A stretch of DNA of 64,000 nucleotides from Holothuria scabra (Eukaryota; Echinodermata; Holothuroidea; Aspidochirotida; Holothuriidae). Positions 24,176-35,920 of the stretch are shown piece after piece; positions within the stretch are counted from its first letter, which is position 1; the number at the start of each line of letters is the position of its first letter. Under the pieces are notes generated by a model that worked only from the letters and a program-made list of their open reading frames with translations, was not told the origin of the DNA and did not search any database. The DNA lies in NCBI GenBank assembly GCA_037179385.1, contig CM074196.1, positions 34,000,486 to 34,064,485 of the forward strand, written 5' to 3'. A program made the translations under genes and the position numbers.

Positions 24176-26700
24176 TACGCTCCAAGGGGTCGCTTAAGGC
24201 CCGCTGGTGGAATCAGGGGGGAAGAGCCCTGGTAGGGGTCCATGGGGGGGGGGGAGCTGGATACTTTTGTAGGGGGTGGCTGGAGTTAACTATCTAAGCG
24301 TAGCGCCACCATCAGTTGGCGCGGGGCGCACAAAGAAAATTTTGGATTTTAAAACCTCCCAGATGGCTGGAAATGGCATTTGCCAGGTTTATTTGTCTCT
24401 AATTCTGGTGACAAAAATTTATGATTTAAACAAGATTTAAACACACTTTTGAGATACTGATTAGCTCAGTTCATTACCCCACTGGACTATGTATCCTATG
24501 ATCGCAAATCCGGAATCCTGCTGAATGTTGCAAGCAGCTGTTCCAGTGCACGCCTGAGTAAGGTGTTTCCAGAGGCGTAGGGGAGCATTTCAGTTTGTGG
24601 CAGAAGATTTTTACCCGAAAAATGCAATCCTGCCCGTAGGACAGTCAAAGCGGAGCGCCACCACTGGTTGGCGCGGAGCGTCCAGAAAATTTGAAAATTC
24701 GTACCTCTCAGATAGTCAAAAATGACATTTCCCAGGCTTGTAAAGGGGATCCAACCAGTCGCTATTTGATCAGAAAATTACCAGATAAAATATATCACCA
24801 CCAATCGATGAAATGGTCCCGCATATTTTCGGGGGAAACTACAAACCGGAATCGGAAATATGCTAATGAATTTTACTCTATTGCGACTATTAGCTAAATT
24901 CAATATATCTTGGAAAAATTGTGTGCCCGAACTTCCGACTATATGTGATTTTACTTTTGAAAAAAATTTAGGCCTATGGGGATCTTAGCAGTCGCTATTT
25001 TGATCAAAAGGATCAGATAAAATGTACCACCACCATTGGATGAAATGAAGTAGATGATTTTTCTTCTATTAGTAACACTTACTGGCAGAATTGTCACGTT
25101 ACAAGGTGGTTGAAATGAATTTTCAAGCAGACTTACGGGAAGACATTCTCACCGCTGCATCATTAAAGTGTCGAAAAACAAATAACCCGATTTTCATAAC
25201 CATTGCCCGTATCTGGCTCTAGAGCAGGATTGATGGCAAACTTTTGGACACTTGAACACCCTCTTCTAAGTTTGAATTAATTTGGCAATTGAAATCGTCC
25301 CAGCATTTTTTTAACCTTTGCCCGAATATTTGACCATTTCGGGAATTTTTTGATGAAAACCTTTTTTCACATTCTACCCGAAAGTGTCGCAGATCTTTTT
25401 TACTTTCCATGAAAATTGTACTTTTAATACAGCGTCTTCTGTTTTTCGGCAAAGATTTAAAGCTATTAACTGAATAATCGGCCATTTCGGGTATTGTGTT
25501 ACACAAAATTTAAAAACAGTCTCAAGAATAATTGTTTTTTTTTTTGCCACAGGCTTCCTAAATGTGTCGCGGTTTTTTTTTTTATCTCTTAACCTTTCGT
25601 AACTATGTTACCCTTACTATGATACTTTCCATTTTTGGATAAATGTTTGAAAGAATTTGGATATTTGACAATTTCGGGTATTGTGTGCATGTGATTATCT
25701 TTGAAGTAACGGCTATAGCTTTTTGAGCTAATAGACCCAAATATTCTACCCACCACACCAAGTATGATTTTGACTTGTGCATCCCCAGGAATTACAAAAA
25801 ATCCCTACATGAGGTAGAAACATGCCAGAAGCTAGGGGCACACTTTAATCCACACCAAGGTAGCCAATTTTAGCCACTCCAAATCTGTTAGAAAATTATC
25901 CATCCTGAAACACGACGAGTAAAAAGTCAAGAGATTTCGAAGGTATGAAACTTGTCACAGTCTTTCTGAATTTATTCCAAAATTCAGAGTGGGGCACAAT
26001 TGCAAAATACCGTGCAACTGTTTGAAGGGCGAAAATAAACTCTCCTACAGGTTATCGTTAATGTGGGGGTCCAGGGGGAGAAGTCCCCGGAAGCTTTGCA
26101 AGTTTTGCACTCTGAAGAGTAATATTTGAGCCAAAGAATGGCCGAAATGTAATAAAAGCAACTTAAATTTGTTTAATTACTTTTGAAAAATTTATTTATG
26201 CGACATGCAGTTATTGGGGGCCATGCCCCCACAAAATCTCATAAAAATTATTGGAGGGGCCATGCCCCCTGGTCCCCCCGCTTCCGCCGTCTATGCCGTG
26301 AAAAAATTAAAAATGCGAATATCTGGGAGAGCATTGCGACAGTCCTGGACTGGGAGGAGAAGACAGTTGTGACTTAACTCATGTTTATATATAGCCTACC
26401 ATGCTGCACAGAGACTAGGCCTGTAGGTCACGGTTCTAATGCAGTAGGAAAACAGGCCGCCCCCTATTAGTACTAGTCGATTAATTAGCCACGGTGTGTT
26501 AATACGAGTCAATGTCTGGAAACCGTGATTTGAGTTTCACGTACGTTGAGTGTAGCAAGAGTTGTAATAATCGAAGTTCCAGTACACACTGCCTGACGTT
26601 GTGTTGCATATATTACGATATTGGAATTTAGCTCACTCTGAACTGTGTGTGTGTTTACATAGCCTACTTTCAAATCGAATGTTCAATGTTGGGTTGATTT
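24176..26700. other. Harbinger interior, no intact gene
   Basis: GCGCC modules lie at about 24290-24390 and 24640-24750, the latter followed by a gcagtcgctatttgatcag / agataaaat unit that recurs near 24990. A ggggtccaggggg unit lies near 26065. ORFs here (for example 25219-25506, -) have no recognisable domain. Confidence 0.45.
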
Positions 26701-26714
26701 TTGTATGCATGGGC

Positions 26715-26990
26715 CTAAAATGTCGACTCCATTGTGATGTTTAGTTTGGTGAGGTGAGAACCAACGTGGAACAATACCTGCTGGAATTGCTCCTTGCTCA
26801 TGCGGAAATACTGTTGAAATTCTGTCGAGTCTAGTTCTCGGCCGAGGTGGTGATAGGCCCCAACTTGTTTTCTTTGTTGCAATATGTCACGGATCCACCA
26901 TGTGTGATTCCTTTTATCCCTTTTCTTCAATAAATAATACACGAGCCCCACTGCTATCAATAAATCTTCATTTTCTTCTAATTCTCTCCT
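26715..26990 (-). pseudogene. Truncated Harbinger transposase (HARBI1-like N-terminal part)
   Basis: The reading frame is open from about 26990 down to a stop at 26715. The core (WWIRDILQQRKQVGAYHHL, then FQQYFRMSKEQFQQVL) is the helical region that precedes the DDE nuclease domain in HARBI1 and Harbinger transposases. No in-frame ATG opens it, and no catalytic DDE motifs follow on this strand. It may be a surviving internal exon or a decayed end. Its place inside matching Harbinger ends supports the call. Confidence 0.75.
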
Positions 26991-27181
26991 TCACTTGGAC
27001 CACATTTTGTCGTTTTGTCTCCTGACTTTGTTTACGAACTGGTTATTTCTTTAATACGGACGTCCAACACGTAAGTTCAATACGCGTACATGGAAACAGG
27101 CAATACGGAGATTCAATACGCATTACGCATTACGCAATACGCAGGGCGTATTCAATATGGACACATGGAAACAGGGCTTAA

Positions 27182-27483
27182 AGGGCCAAACCTCTCACCC
27201 AAACTGCAATTTTGGTACCCGGGTACCAAATTCTCAATTGGCTCAGCTCTAGGATTGACAGCTAATTCAAACAATGCAGAGTACCAAAGCTTATATTACA
27301 CAGCATGAACGGTACTGAGAGTATTTTGATTATATAAATTGAGTTTTTCTATACTAACCTAGAAGCAATAAACTGAGATTGTATCTGGATGAGGATGAAT
27401 TTCAGACAATTGTGAATTGTGGAAGGGGCTTAAGTAAGAAGGTTAGGAGAATTGGTATTGTTTGGGGTGAGAGAACTGGTCCT
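27182..27483 (+). mobile_element. TTAA MITE, family X, copy 3, abutting Harbinger
   Basis: TTAA flanks at 27178-27181 and 27484-27487. The left TTAA is made of the last base of Harbinger plus its TAA TSD, so this MITE landed after Harbinger. Ends and interior are well conserved. Confidence 0.85.
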
Positions 27484-28693
27484 TTAAGGCACGACTCGAC
27501 GCAATTTTGTATGATATGGAGGGGGGGGGGGGGCAGTTCATAATAAAAAGGCGTTCACATCGCATCGTTTCGCTCATAGTGTGAGATTACGGTGAGGCGG
27601 CATTCTCAGTGGTGAATCCACTATCTAGGAATTCGTGAAGGGGATGTTACCGATTTCGTGATTTTCGTGTCCTGTGGGATGGGTATAAGGGGAGTTCATT
27701 ATTTTCGAACAATCCGAGACTCGTGACGTTATTAAAGAACAAAACAATATAGCAGTAAGTTTAAAGTACGCAGAACTCATGCCAGGGAAATCTGGATATC
27801 TGGGAAAAATTTTAAACAGAAAACCATTACCTCCATTATTCGTTACAAAAGTGGGGGCAAATGTGTTGGCGCCCTCTCTAATAAAAATGAAGGGAACATG
27901 TCCCCTTCCACACACTTAAGATCGTGATGTAAGTAGAATCTAATCAATCGAAATTTTGAGCTTTCTTTTGCAAAGAAACGATCACATTAATTAAACATGA
28001 GCAAGTTGCAATTGATTAGGCCCTAGAATAACTAGATAACGTAAACCTCTACAATTTTCGAGAGAAACTTTTCAGACTGTGCAAGGGGACAGGAGCTAAC
28101 AGTTGTCAGCGTATATTGTCATGTTTATGACAGAACATACACTGTCTAAGGGCGGGCGCCGCTATCAATTGGCGTGAGCGCATCGAAATATTTTTGGCCC
28201 TAAACACCTCACACGTCACCGGAAAAGGCATTTGAACCCGATTAAGTTGACTACATTTTCTGTTCATTTATACTTCACCTCATCCCCACAATAAATATTT
28301 CATTTTGTTTCGTTTGTTTGTTTTTTTTTTCTCTCTTTACCTAGGCTTAGGCCTATATATAGGCTAATACCAAAAGAGAAGATAATTTTTACATATATTT
28401 ACAGAAAAAAGTCAGAGAACTTGAAAGATGCTTACTCTCCAAATTAATGAGAGTTTTAAAAGGGAAAACAAAACAAAAAACAAGCAAACAAAAAATTGCA
28501 ATCTGTAGTAGCAAATATGCCTACAAGTAAACAAAAAACAGAGAAAAAATTAAAAGAAGAAAATGACTACCTCAACAAAATACACATCCCCATCCTCCCA
28601 TCCAGGCTCCAGCAATGACGAAATAGAAGTCAGAGAATAAAAATATATGAAAAGCTTTTCTTGAAGGATTAAGTGTTGTGGTTAGCTACCCTA
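27484..28693. other. Intergenic, nothing firm
   Basis: A GCGCC-type module (cgccgctatcaattggcg) lies near 28150-28240. No gene is seen. Confidence 0.4.
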
Positions 28694-29340
28694 TAGACGA
28701 ATCCGGACAGCAAGTGATGGTCTGACATCAGTCGGCCATAACTGGGGTCCATCGATTTCCTTGCTTACCTCTATCATAGATGGTGGTACACCACATTGTA
28801 TCATAATTCCTTCAATTTCACTGAATATGAGGGTTTGAAACTCATGTAGACGATATATAAAGGCGATTTACACTCTAAAATCAAAAGAGTGAACTTAGTC
28901 ACTCTTTGATCGAGTGAAAAGTATAAAATCGCTCCATAAGAGTGATAATTCACTCCAAGAGGAGTGAAGATCCCTCCAAAAAGAGTGAAGTTTGCTCCAA
29001 AAAGAGTGAAATTCACTAGCGGAAGAGGGAAAATTCACTCTTCCACGAGTGCTTGCAATGATCGCTCTTTTTTTTAAGAGCGATCACTGTGGGCACTCAA
29101 TCAAGAGGGAAACTTCACCCGTTTTAAGATAATTTCACTCTTTTTGGAGTGAACTTCACTCTTTTTGGAGGGAACTTCACTCCTCTTGGAGTGAATTATC
29201 ACTCTTATGGAGCGAATTTATACTTTTTACTCGATCAAAGAGTGACTAAGTTCTCTCTTTTGATTTTAGGGTGTAAGGCCGATGGACCCCACTAATGGCT
29301 GCGCACAGTCACAAAAACAATGGCTTATTGGATTCGTCTA
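28694..29340 (+). mobile_element. TA-flanked MITE, family W, copy 2 (interrupted)
   Basis: Ends TAGACGAATCCGG and GGATTCGTCTA, with TA on both sides. A foldback element (28871-29273) splits it; without that insert it is about 242 bases, like the other copies. Confidence 0.8.
28871..29273. mobile_element. CACTC-ended foldback element, 403 bp
   Basis: An almost complete palindrome: the left end CACTCTAAAATCAAAAGAG faces ctcttttgattttagggtg at the right, and the centre is gcgatcgctctt-like (gatcgctctt / aagagcgatc near 29060-29085). TA lies on each side, and the uninterrupted family-W copy at 55.9 kb reads gatttaaggc at this point, which confirms a TA target. Multiple gagtgaa units lie in each arm. 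No ORF is seen. Confidence 0.85.
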
Positions 29341-29429
29341 TAGGAAGACGTGAAGTAAGTGACATATAAGGAAGTAAATATGTCACGCATTCGTGTTTAC
29401 ACATGATAGCACAGAAGAAATACCATCTA

Positions 29430-29525
29430 ATTGGAACGCCACCATTGGTTGGGGCGGAGGGTAGAGAAAATTTTGATAAGTCGCGATCCCTCATTCAGCC
29501 AGAAATGACATTTCCACTGCTTGTA
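29430..29525 (+). repeat. GCGCC-type module
   Basis: The unit gaacgccaccattggttggg, agaaaattttgataa, then agaaatgacatttcc matches the dispersed module. It is outside any element whose ends I could find. Confidence 0.5.
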
Positions 29526-29706
29526 ACTTGTAAGTAAAATTAAAACGATCGTTAGTTATAGCTTTTGTTTTCAAAAACTGCTCAATCAAACATGAAAACT
29601 TTGCAAAATGATCACAAAATTATCAGATAAATGTACCACTACAATGTTTTTCCTGACAAGGTTTTGGTAACTTGGTCACCTATATACCGGTTTATATGCC
29701 GGTTTA

Positions 29707-30013
29707 AGCCCAGGTCACACTAAAGCGGTATCGGATCGAATTACTGTCCGATTTTTGTGAGCTTTCGGTTAAAATCTGTGCATTGTCGGAAAGAACCCAA
29801 AATTTGTCATCCTGTGTAAATGAATGATCGGTATGAGAGGACCGAGGAAAAGAATTGTAAACTATTCTCAGAATTTCGAAGTCCTGCGGTTCAATTCATA
29901 TAGCTACACAGATTGGCAATTTTTTGTTTCTTTTCGACCAAAATGGTGGAGATATTAATTAAAACTCACAAAAATCGGAGAGAAATCCGATATCGCTGTA
30001 GTGTGACCTGGCT
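29707..30013. mobile_element. Harbinger-like MITE, 307 bp
   Basis: Ends AGCCCAGGTCACACTA and AGTGTGACCTGGCT are inverted. Inner inverted pairs ggtatcggat / atccgatatc and atttttgtgagc / actcacaaaaat continue the palindrome. The AGCCC start is like the full Harbinger. Flanks tta and aaa do not give a clean TSD. Confidence 0.65.
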
Positions 30014-30625
30014 AAAATCCGAAAATTTAATGGGCCTTTATCCAGAATGTTTATTTCATTTAAGCTCAAATATCCTATCATTCCGTTTTGCCGATCAAGA
30101 TTTTTGAAATTATGAGGTCGGACAGGAAATTGTTTTTCCATAAGCTGTTAGATTACCCACCGAACTTTGTAATTTCTTGAATTTCATCGATCTTTTTTGA
30201 AAGAATTTGGACACGCTTGGGGGGGGGTTCTGCGTAATTGAAAACACACAAACTTAGATTTGTTAAGGCAGAAATGGGGAAGTTGCCCGAATTTTTCCAT
30301 GCAGGTCCTGCTTCGCCCGAAATTAAGGTCCGTCGCGGAAGTTTGGGGAGCAGTCTTCTCCCTAGCACCTCTACCTCGACACCAGACCTTTGATATTACT
30401 CTATTGCCCACGATTTACATGAAAATTTGAAGCTGTGTAAGGGTGAAACTTTAAACTTGTTGTTATTTTGTAACAATTATAAAACAATGCAACATAATAT
30501 GACAATGAAAAAACAAAATGACCCATCTACGACAGTAAAAAACTGGGTTTGGAAAATGTTAGGGGCTCGTCCCGGGTGCGTCGCGTCTACCACCCTCCCG
30601 CCTCAGGCCCAGGCTCCAGGTTACG
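30014..30625. other. Intergenic, nothing recognised
   Basis: No gene or element ends are seen. Confidence 0.4.
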
Positions 30626-30633
30626 GTGTACAA

Positions 30634-31646
30634 CAGTGGTGTCACCAAGGGGGCCAGGTGAGACACGTGCTCTCCCCCCCCCCAGTTGAAAAATCGTGTG
30701 CCCCCAACTGAGATTTGAGAGTTAAAAAAAAAAAACGGTATGTCTTCTGTAGTTAGAATGTGACTATGAAATTGTTTAAGATTCGATTCTTCTTTTGACA
30801 AGAAAAGGCAGTAATTTACCTTCTTTCCAACTGGAAATATCACAAAAACACCTGGAAAATGCCATTTCCGGCTGTCTCAGGGGTAGCCTTTTATTTAAAA
30901 GTTTTTGCACACTTCCGACTACGCCAATTGAAGGTGGAACACAGCTCAGGTAACCGTTCAAGCAGGATATTAGGCCTACATTTTATCTTAAGAGGATCAC
31001 ATCTAACTGCACATCATCTGCTTTTTCTTTCTAGTCCAGCTCCCCTTTACTAACTTTGTAACCAGTAAATCGTACTTGAAGTTGCCCTGGAAGTAATTTA
31101 AAGACCACTTTAAAGGCAATAGAATTACCCTTAAATTACGACCTACTAGTACCTCAAACCCCCTTAAAACCCAGGAGCTTCCGGGGGTTTCGCTCCCTGG
31201 ACCCCACCGGGACTCGTATTGAACTGCCAATCAGCTTTTCTCTATAGTTCATCTTCCCCTTCTTCAAAATGCTAGTCGGATCCGCTATTGGTAGTTGAAT
31301 CACTGGCCTTTTTTTACCAGTCGTCTTACTGCAGTTACCCTGGAGGTAATTTTTAGGCCAGTGTTAAGTCACCAGAAGCATCCCTTAAGAGCGACATAAG
31401 TACCTCAAAAACACGCTAAACCCAGGAGCTTTCGGCGGCTACGTCCCCTGGACCCCCACCGGGGCTTTGCTACTGGACCCCACCAGGGAGTCTAAGGCGG
31501 CCCCCTGGACCCACCAGTTAAGCCTCGCACTTCGCGCTCGGTGGCGCCTTCGACCGCCATGAGCGGAGTTTACCAGTGCCCCCTGCAAAATTGTTGTGCC
31601 CCCCCCCCCAGTTCCCCCTGGAATGAAAAGTCTGGTAACGCCACTG
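30634..31646. mobile_element. hAT element, second copy of the nested family, inverted, 1013 bp
   Basis: Ends CAGTGGTGTCACCA and (reverse complement of the right) CAGTGGCGTTACCAG. 8-mers gtgtacaa (30626-30633) and gtgtacca (31647-31654) match at 7 of 8. It is homologous end to end with 23099-24167 but reversed: the agttgaaaaatcgtgtgccc end is at the left, and the tggcgccttcgaccgcc and ccccaccggggctttg units are at the right. Confidence 0.85.
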
Positions 31647-31654
31647 GTGTACCA

Positions 31655-32354
31655 CAACAACACTGAGAAGCAGCTTGAGCACATTGCCACTGTGATGGTT
31701 GAGTTTCATGTTAGCCGCATCAGTCGTTCAACAGTTTAGTGTTAGTAATTATTTCCACAAAAGATCATTAAAGTTTTGACTTTTCCTTCAATAACTTGGC
31801 CGGAATTCCTCTTCAATCTAGTCAACACTGTACAGTCATTGCTCATTGTAAGCTTTCAGTATAACGTTTAATACTGAATCAGATTGGGCGTCTTAATTGT
31901 AATACTATCGAATTATAGCTAATATCCTGTGAGGATAGGATTCTCATATTGTTGTAATCTGTGTAGAAGGCCGCACACGTTGACTCGAAAGCTACAGAGA
32001 CTTTTTCATATGACGTCATAATATTCCCAAGCGGCCATGTTATACGTAGTCAGAAGACCCATAAATCATTAGCATACGATTTCTCGGAGTAGATCACTTT
32101 CTTTCGAAACGCTTACTAGTAAGTAACGCTAAAACGGACAATAATACAGAACAAAGTTATGTAGGTACGAAAAAACTGTCACATAATGACGTAGAACTGA
32201 TCAAGTCCTTATATGACAGTCTCAACATAATGACCAAGAATATTTTATTGTCAAATAATGACCGCCGAAACCGACGTACTTCAAAAAGTCATTATGTGAC
32301 ATGAAACACTATCATGTGATGACATTTCTTCCCTATCTCATTATGTAGTATTAC
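31655..32354. other. Intergenic with an ATAATGAC-rich patch
   Basis: Bases 32178-32352 hold repeated ATAATGAC / GTCATTAT motifs, including the perfect inverted pair GTCACATAATGAC (32178-32190) and GTCATTATGTGAC (32288-32300). A palindromic TGACGTCA lies near 32012. No gene is seen. Confidence 0.45.
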
Positions 32355-32544
32355 CAGTGGCGTAGCTACGGGGTGGTTTGGGGTTAGAACCACCCCCAAT
32401 GACCCAACATTGCAATGCAAAAAGCACCTAAAACAACGGTTTTTCTCCTATCTTTAGACTTTTCCCTCATGTCGTGCGTCATACCCCCATGACATCGACC
32501 CCCCCCCCCCCCCCCATCATGACACAAACCTGGCTACGCCATTG
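32355..32544. mobile_element. hAT MITE, 190 bp
   Basis: Ends CAGTGGCGTAGCTACGGGG and (reverse complement) CAATGGCGTAGCCAGG. TSDs agtattac (32347-32354) and ggtattac (32545-32552) match at 7 of 8. A poly(C) tract lies inside near the right end. Confidence 0.85.
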
Positions 32545-32564
32545 GGTATTACGTATTGTCATGT

Positions 32565-32612
32565 AAGGAACCAATTGGAAACTGGGCCGTAAAAGTACAT
32601 CTAACTAACTCT
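32565..32612 (+). mobile_element. SINE 3' end fragment
   Basis: accaattggaaactgggccg followed by taaaagtacatctaactaac matches the last part of the SINE and its taac tail. Confidence 0.5.
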
Positions 32613-33200
32613 TTTACAAACCAGAGTAATTCATGGCCGTTATAGTTCATGAAGTCTAAATTGAAGACTTGATGTATAAACTTAGGAACAAACTTGTTTA
32701 AAACTTTAGAGCCGTGGCCAGAAATAATGCAGAGAAAACATTTTGAAACTAGGTCACTGTTAAATGTATGTTCATCATTGGCATCTGTAAATGAAGGAAA
32801 GTAGGCTACACCAACGAGAATCATCAATTATTGTATAATTTTCATTATGTGAGATCTGAGAAATAGCTACCACATAGCAGAGCGTCCATCCTGGGGGGTG
32901 AGGGGGGAGGGAAAATCCCCTCCCCAATGGATTTTTTCGGGGAAAATATCGTTTTTGCCCTTTCCATAATTTAGGCAGATTGAAACAACTACAGAAAAAG
33001 TAAACAAAGTATAATATTGTGATAAAACAGATGACTTTGGGGCTTTGACAAACATCTATTAAAATAATAATTCTGCACTCATAATTTACATCTATGTTTT
33101 GTGAATGTGCGTGTCAAGTGTGTATACGTGTTTGTTTGTGTAAATTGTGTACGTATACGTGGATTCTCGCGTTCGCCGTGTGGATGGATTGCTTATTATA
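32613..33200. other. Intergenic, nothing recognised
   Basis: GT-rich patch near 33095-33150; no gene. Confidence 0.4.
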
Positions 33201-33454
33201 TGAACGAATTCGATTAGCACTTGTTTTTAGTGATTGTAGGCAGCCATTCGTGGGTTCCATCGGCATTTAATCGTCTTCATTTATTGTCTACGTGAATTTC
33301 AAATCCTCATATGCAGTGAAGTTGAGAAAATTAAGATACACTTCAGTGCACAACCATCCATGGAACAGGCAAGGAAGGAAATTTAAAGACTAAAGATGAT
33401 GGAACCCAGTAATGGCCGACTTAAATTAGACCACAATCAGTTCGGATTCGTCTA
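33201..33454 (-). mobile_element. TA-flanked MITE, family W, copy 3
   Basis: Ends TGAACGAATTCG and CGGATTCGTCTA with TA flanks. The interior is as in copy 1, about 254 bases. Confidence 0.8.
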
Positions 33455-34545
33455 TAGACGAGTCAGATCCGGGATATGATCCAGGGTTCCGGTTGTTGAC
33501 AAAAACTTCTCCAATCCACAAACCAGACTCACGCTCCTGGATCATGAAACGTGAGAGCAAACTTCATGATGAATTATATTTACGCTTTCGAGTCCATCAA
33601 AGTATAGAAATTAGAAAGAAGCATTTTACTATGATAATCGAGCATTGACAGATAGCCACTTTGATTGGCCTTTATCAGGAACATATTCATTTGACGAGAA
33701 GTAGAATTGAAACTACTCATCAGTACGCTAAAACCATTACCAATCGGAAACGGTTTTATTTATTTTGAAGAAAGTTGTTATGTTGATGGCTCTTTCCACA
33801 AACTCCATGAAGCCTTATTCAATTACCTTCTGTGGGTTAATTTTTAATGAGTAAGTAATCTCAGCTGTATATACTTCCTATTGCATGAAACTAGATACTG
33901 TAAAATCAATAAATGTCAAAAATCGAATATTTACTGAGGAGGATCTTTTCAAATTCACCGGGTTTGGCATAGAGTGTCATCACTTCACTAAAACGTTTTG
34001 ACTCCTGGAACAGAAATACTAAAATTTAAAAACACATTCGTCTGAGAAAATTTCAGCATATTTCGGACATTTAAAGCAATATATTAGCCCTACCTTAGAA
34101 ACGATTTCACCTCCGTCAGGTCCTCATCTAGCCAGATGGCTCGGAGATTAGCCTAACTAGAGAAAATAATTTTGAGAAGAAGAGTGTGGCAATGAGAAGA
34201 GTCAAAGTTTTGACCCAGCGGCTTTTATAAATGATGTACAGTCTGGATGTCGTCTGCAGTAGTTGAAAATGAATGTGTCCGAAGCATGTGAGGAAGAGCT
34301 TTCTATGAGCTTGGTTAAAAAGGTTACGAACGGGACAAACAAAGTCTCAAACAAAGCCAGCCGGATATGACGTTAAACACGTGACAATGAGAAGATACAC
34401 TGACAGTCTACTATCGCAACTATTAACAAGGACGGGTCAAGCGAGGGTAACACCCCTAGCGCCAGATAACCTCCGTGATTACGGTAGAATAATAATAACT
34501 TCAATGAATGCTTTCTTAAGAGAAAACCTACAAAAGACCTCATCA
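33455..34545. other. Intergenic, nothing recognised
   Basis: No gene, RNA or repeat ends are seen. Confidence 0.4.
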
Positions 34546-34814
34546 AGGCCTAATCCTCTCACCCAAAACAGTTCCAAATCTCCTAACCTACTTAATTAGG
34601 TCCCTCCCACAACTGTCTAAACTCGTCACGATCTCAGTTTATTGTTTCAGGGCTTGTACACTAGAAACCAATTTGTAATCAAAACACCCACTCTCAGTAA
34701 AGTGCATGATGTACAATACGAGCTTCAGTACTCTTTTTTTTCTGTCAAAGAACTGAACAAACTAATTTCAATGGACTACAAAAATTGTAATTTGGGGGGA
34801 GAGGATTTGGCATT
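34546..34814 (-). mobile_element. TTAA MITE, family X, copy 4 (decayed)
   Basis: Reverse orientation: ctctcacccaaaacagttcc at the left and gggggagaggatttggcat before TTAA at the right. It is more diverged and slightly shortened. Confidence 0.65.
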
Positions 34815-35920
34815 TTAAAGAGAAATGTAGTCATCCCTGCCCAAATAGTTGTATTTTAAGTGGTGTATTGTGCTATCTCTTTTCACGAATGGTTCTTTAG
34901 AATAATGTGACATTGTTTTTCTCCCAAAATGCAATCGCTTAATTTATGAAACATTTATGTTCTAAATGACCATGAAAGATGCTTGTAATAAAGGTATGAT
35001 GATATTTGACAGATATAGGCGTTGTTTTGAAATAAATGAGGTGACTGGTTTTGACCCCTATCAAGCGAAAAGTCTTCCTATGTTAGAGAAGGATGGAAGA
35101 TAATGGGCTCTCCTAAATACTTTGTAAATCAGTCCCATAATAACTGACCTAATGACGATTGTACACATCGATGCAAATCGATTCTGTGCTGAAAATGTCA
35201 AACTATAAACCTTTTTATAATCTGCGACCAATTACAAATATTTTTGGTTGAAATAATTTTCATTCATAATCTGATCCAGTCACTTAATTGGTTCTTTTTG
35301 ATACCTTTAAGTTAACAATGTTGTATATTGTACTAAATAAGGGATATGGTCACATGGGTGGGGATCAGACTTGCAACCAGCCGAACCAATTTTGGGAGCC
35401 CATCAGAGGGGGGGGGGGGGGGTATAGTTTCTGGACAATTACTGCCCAGACATATACCTCAGTCAGGATAACTACCCATCCGGACATTCATCCTTGGTCT
35501 TATGCCACCAGCACAAATATCACCTGTCCAGGTGCATACTGATCAAGGTTAATTATACAGGGTGTTTTCCAGGGGTTATTTGTTAGGATGGGTATTTGTT
35601 GGCAGGGTTTATCTGTCCTGTTGTCAGCTTGGGGGTCCAGGGTACTTTTTCAAAGAGCCCAGATGCAAAATGGCTTGATAACTTTGACTGGATAAATCTT
35701 GAAAGTTTAGTTATGGTTGTTTATTGTTGGATATATTCATTTTTATCCTTTACTGCAAACCCTTTGTCTTGGGATTTTTGAGGATCACATGTTCCCTCCT
35801 GGCTAGGTGCCTGATAGGGATGGAGAATTTTTGTATCAAAAAAGTGAAAGGGTGGTGGTGGTGGAAGGAGTGTAACAGCCACCTGATTCTGCTAGATTTT
35901 CTATCAGTGCAACAGACTTC
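34815..35920. other. Intergenic, nothing recognised
   Basis: A poly(G) tract lies near 35408-35422. The 84-codon ORF across it (35288-35542) has no domain. Confidence 0.4.

Larger units (their letters stand above)
22608..27178 (-). mobile_element. Harbinger (PIF/Harbinger) transposon, 4571 bp, defective
   Basis: Inverted ends AGCCCTGTTTCCATGTGTCC (left, and reverse complement of the right) are flanked by TAA at 22605-22607 and 27179-27181, the 3-base TSD of this superfamily. Just inside both ends lie clusters of gcgtaatgcg-type repeats, likely transposase-binding arrays. A transposase N-terminal fragment lies near the right end, while the catalytic part is not found. A hAT element is nested at 23099-24167. 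The remaining interior is a chain of GCGCC modules and low-value ORFs. Confidence 0.85.
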
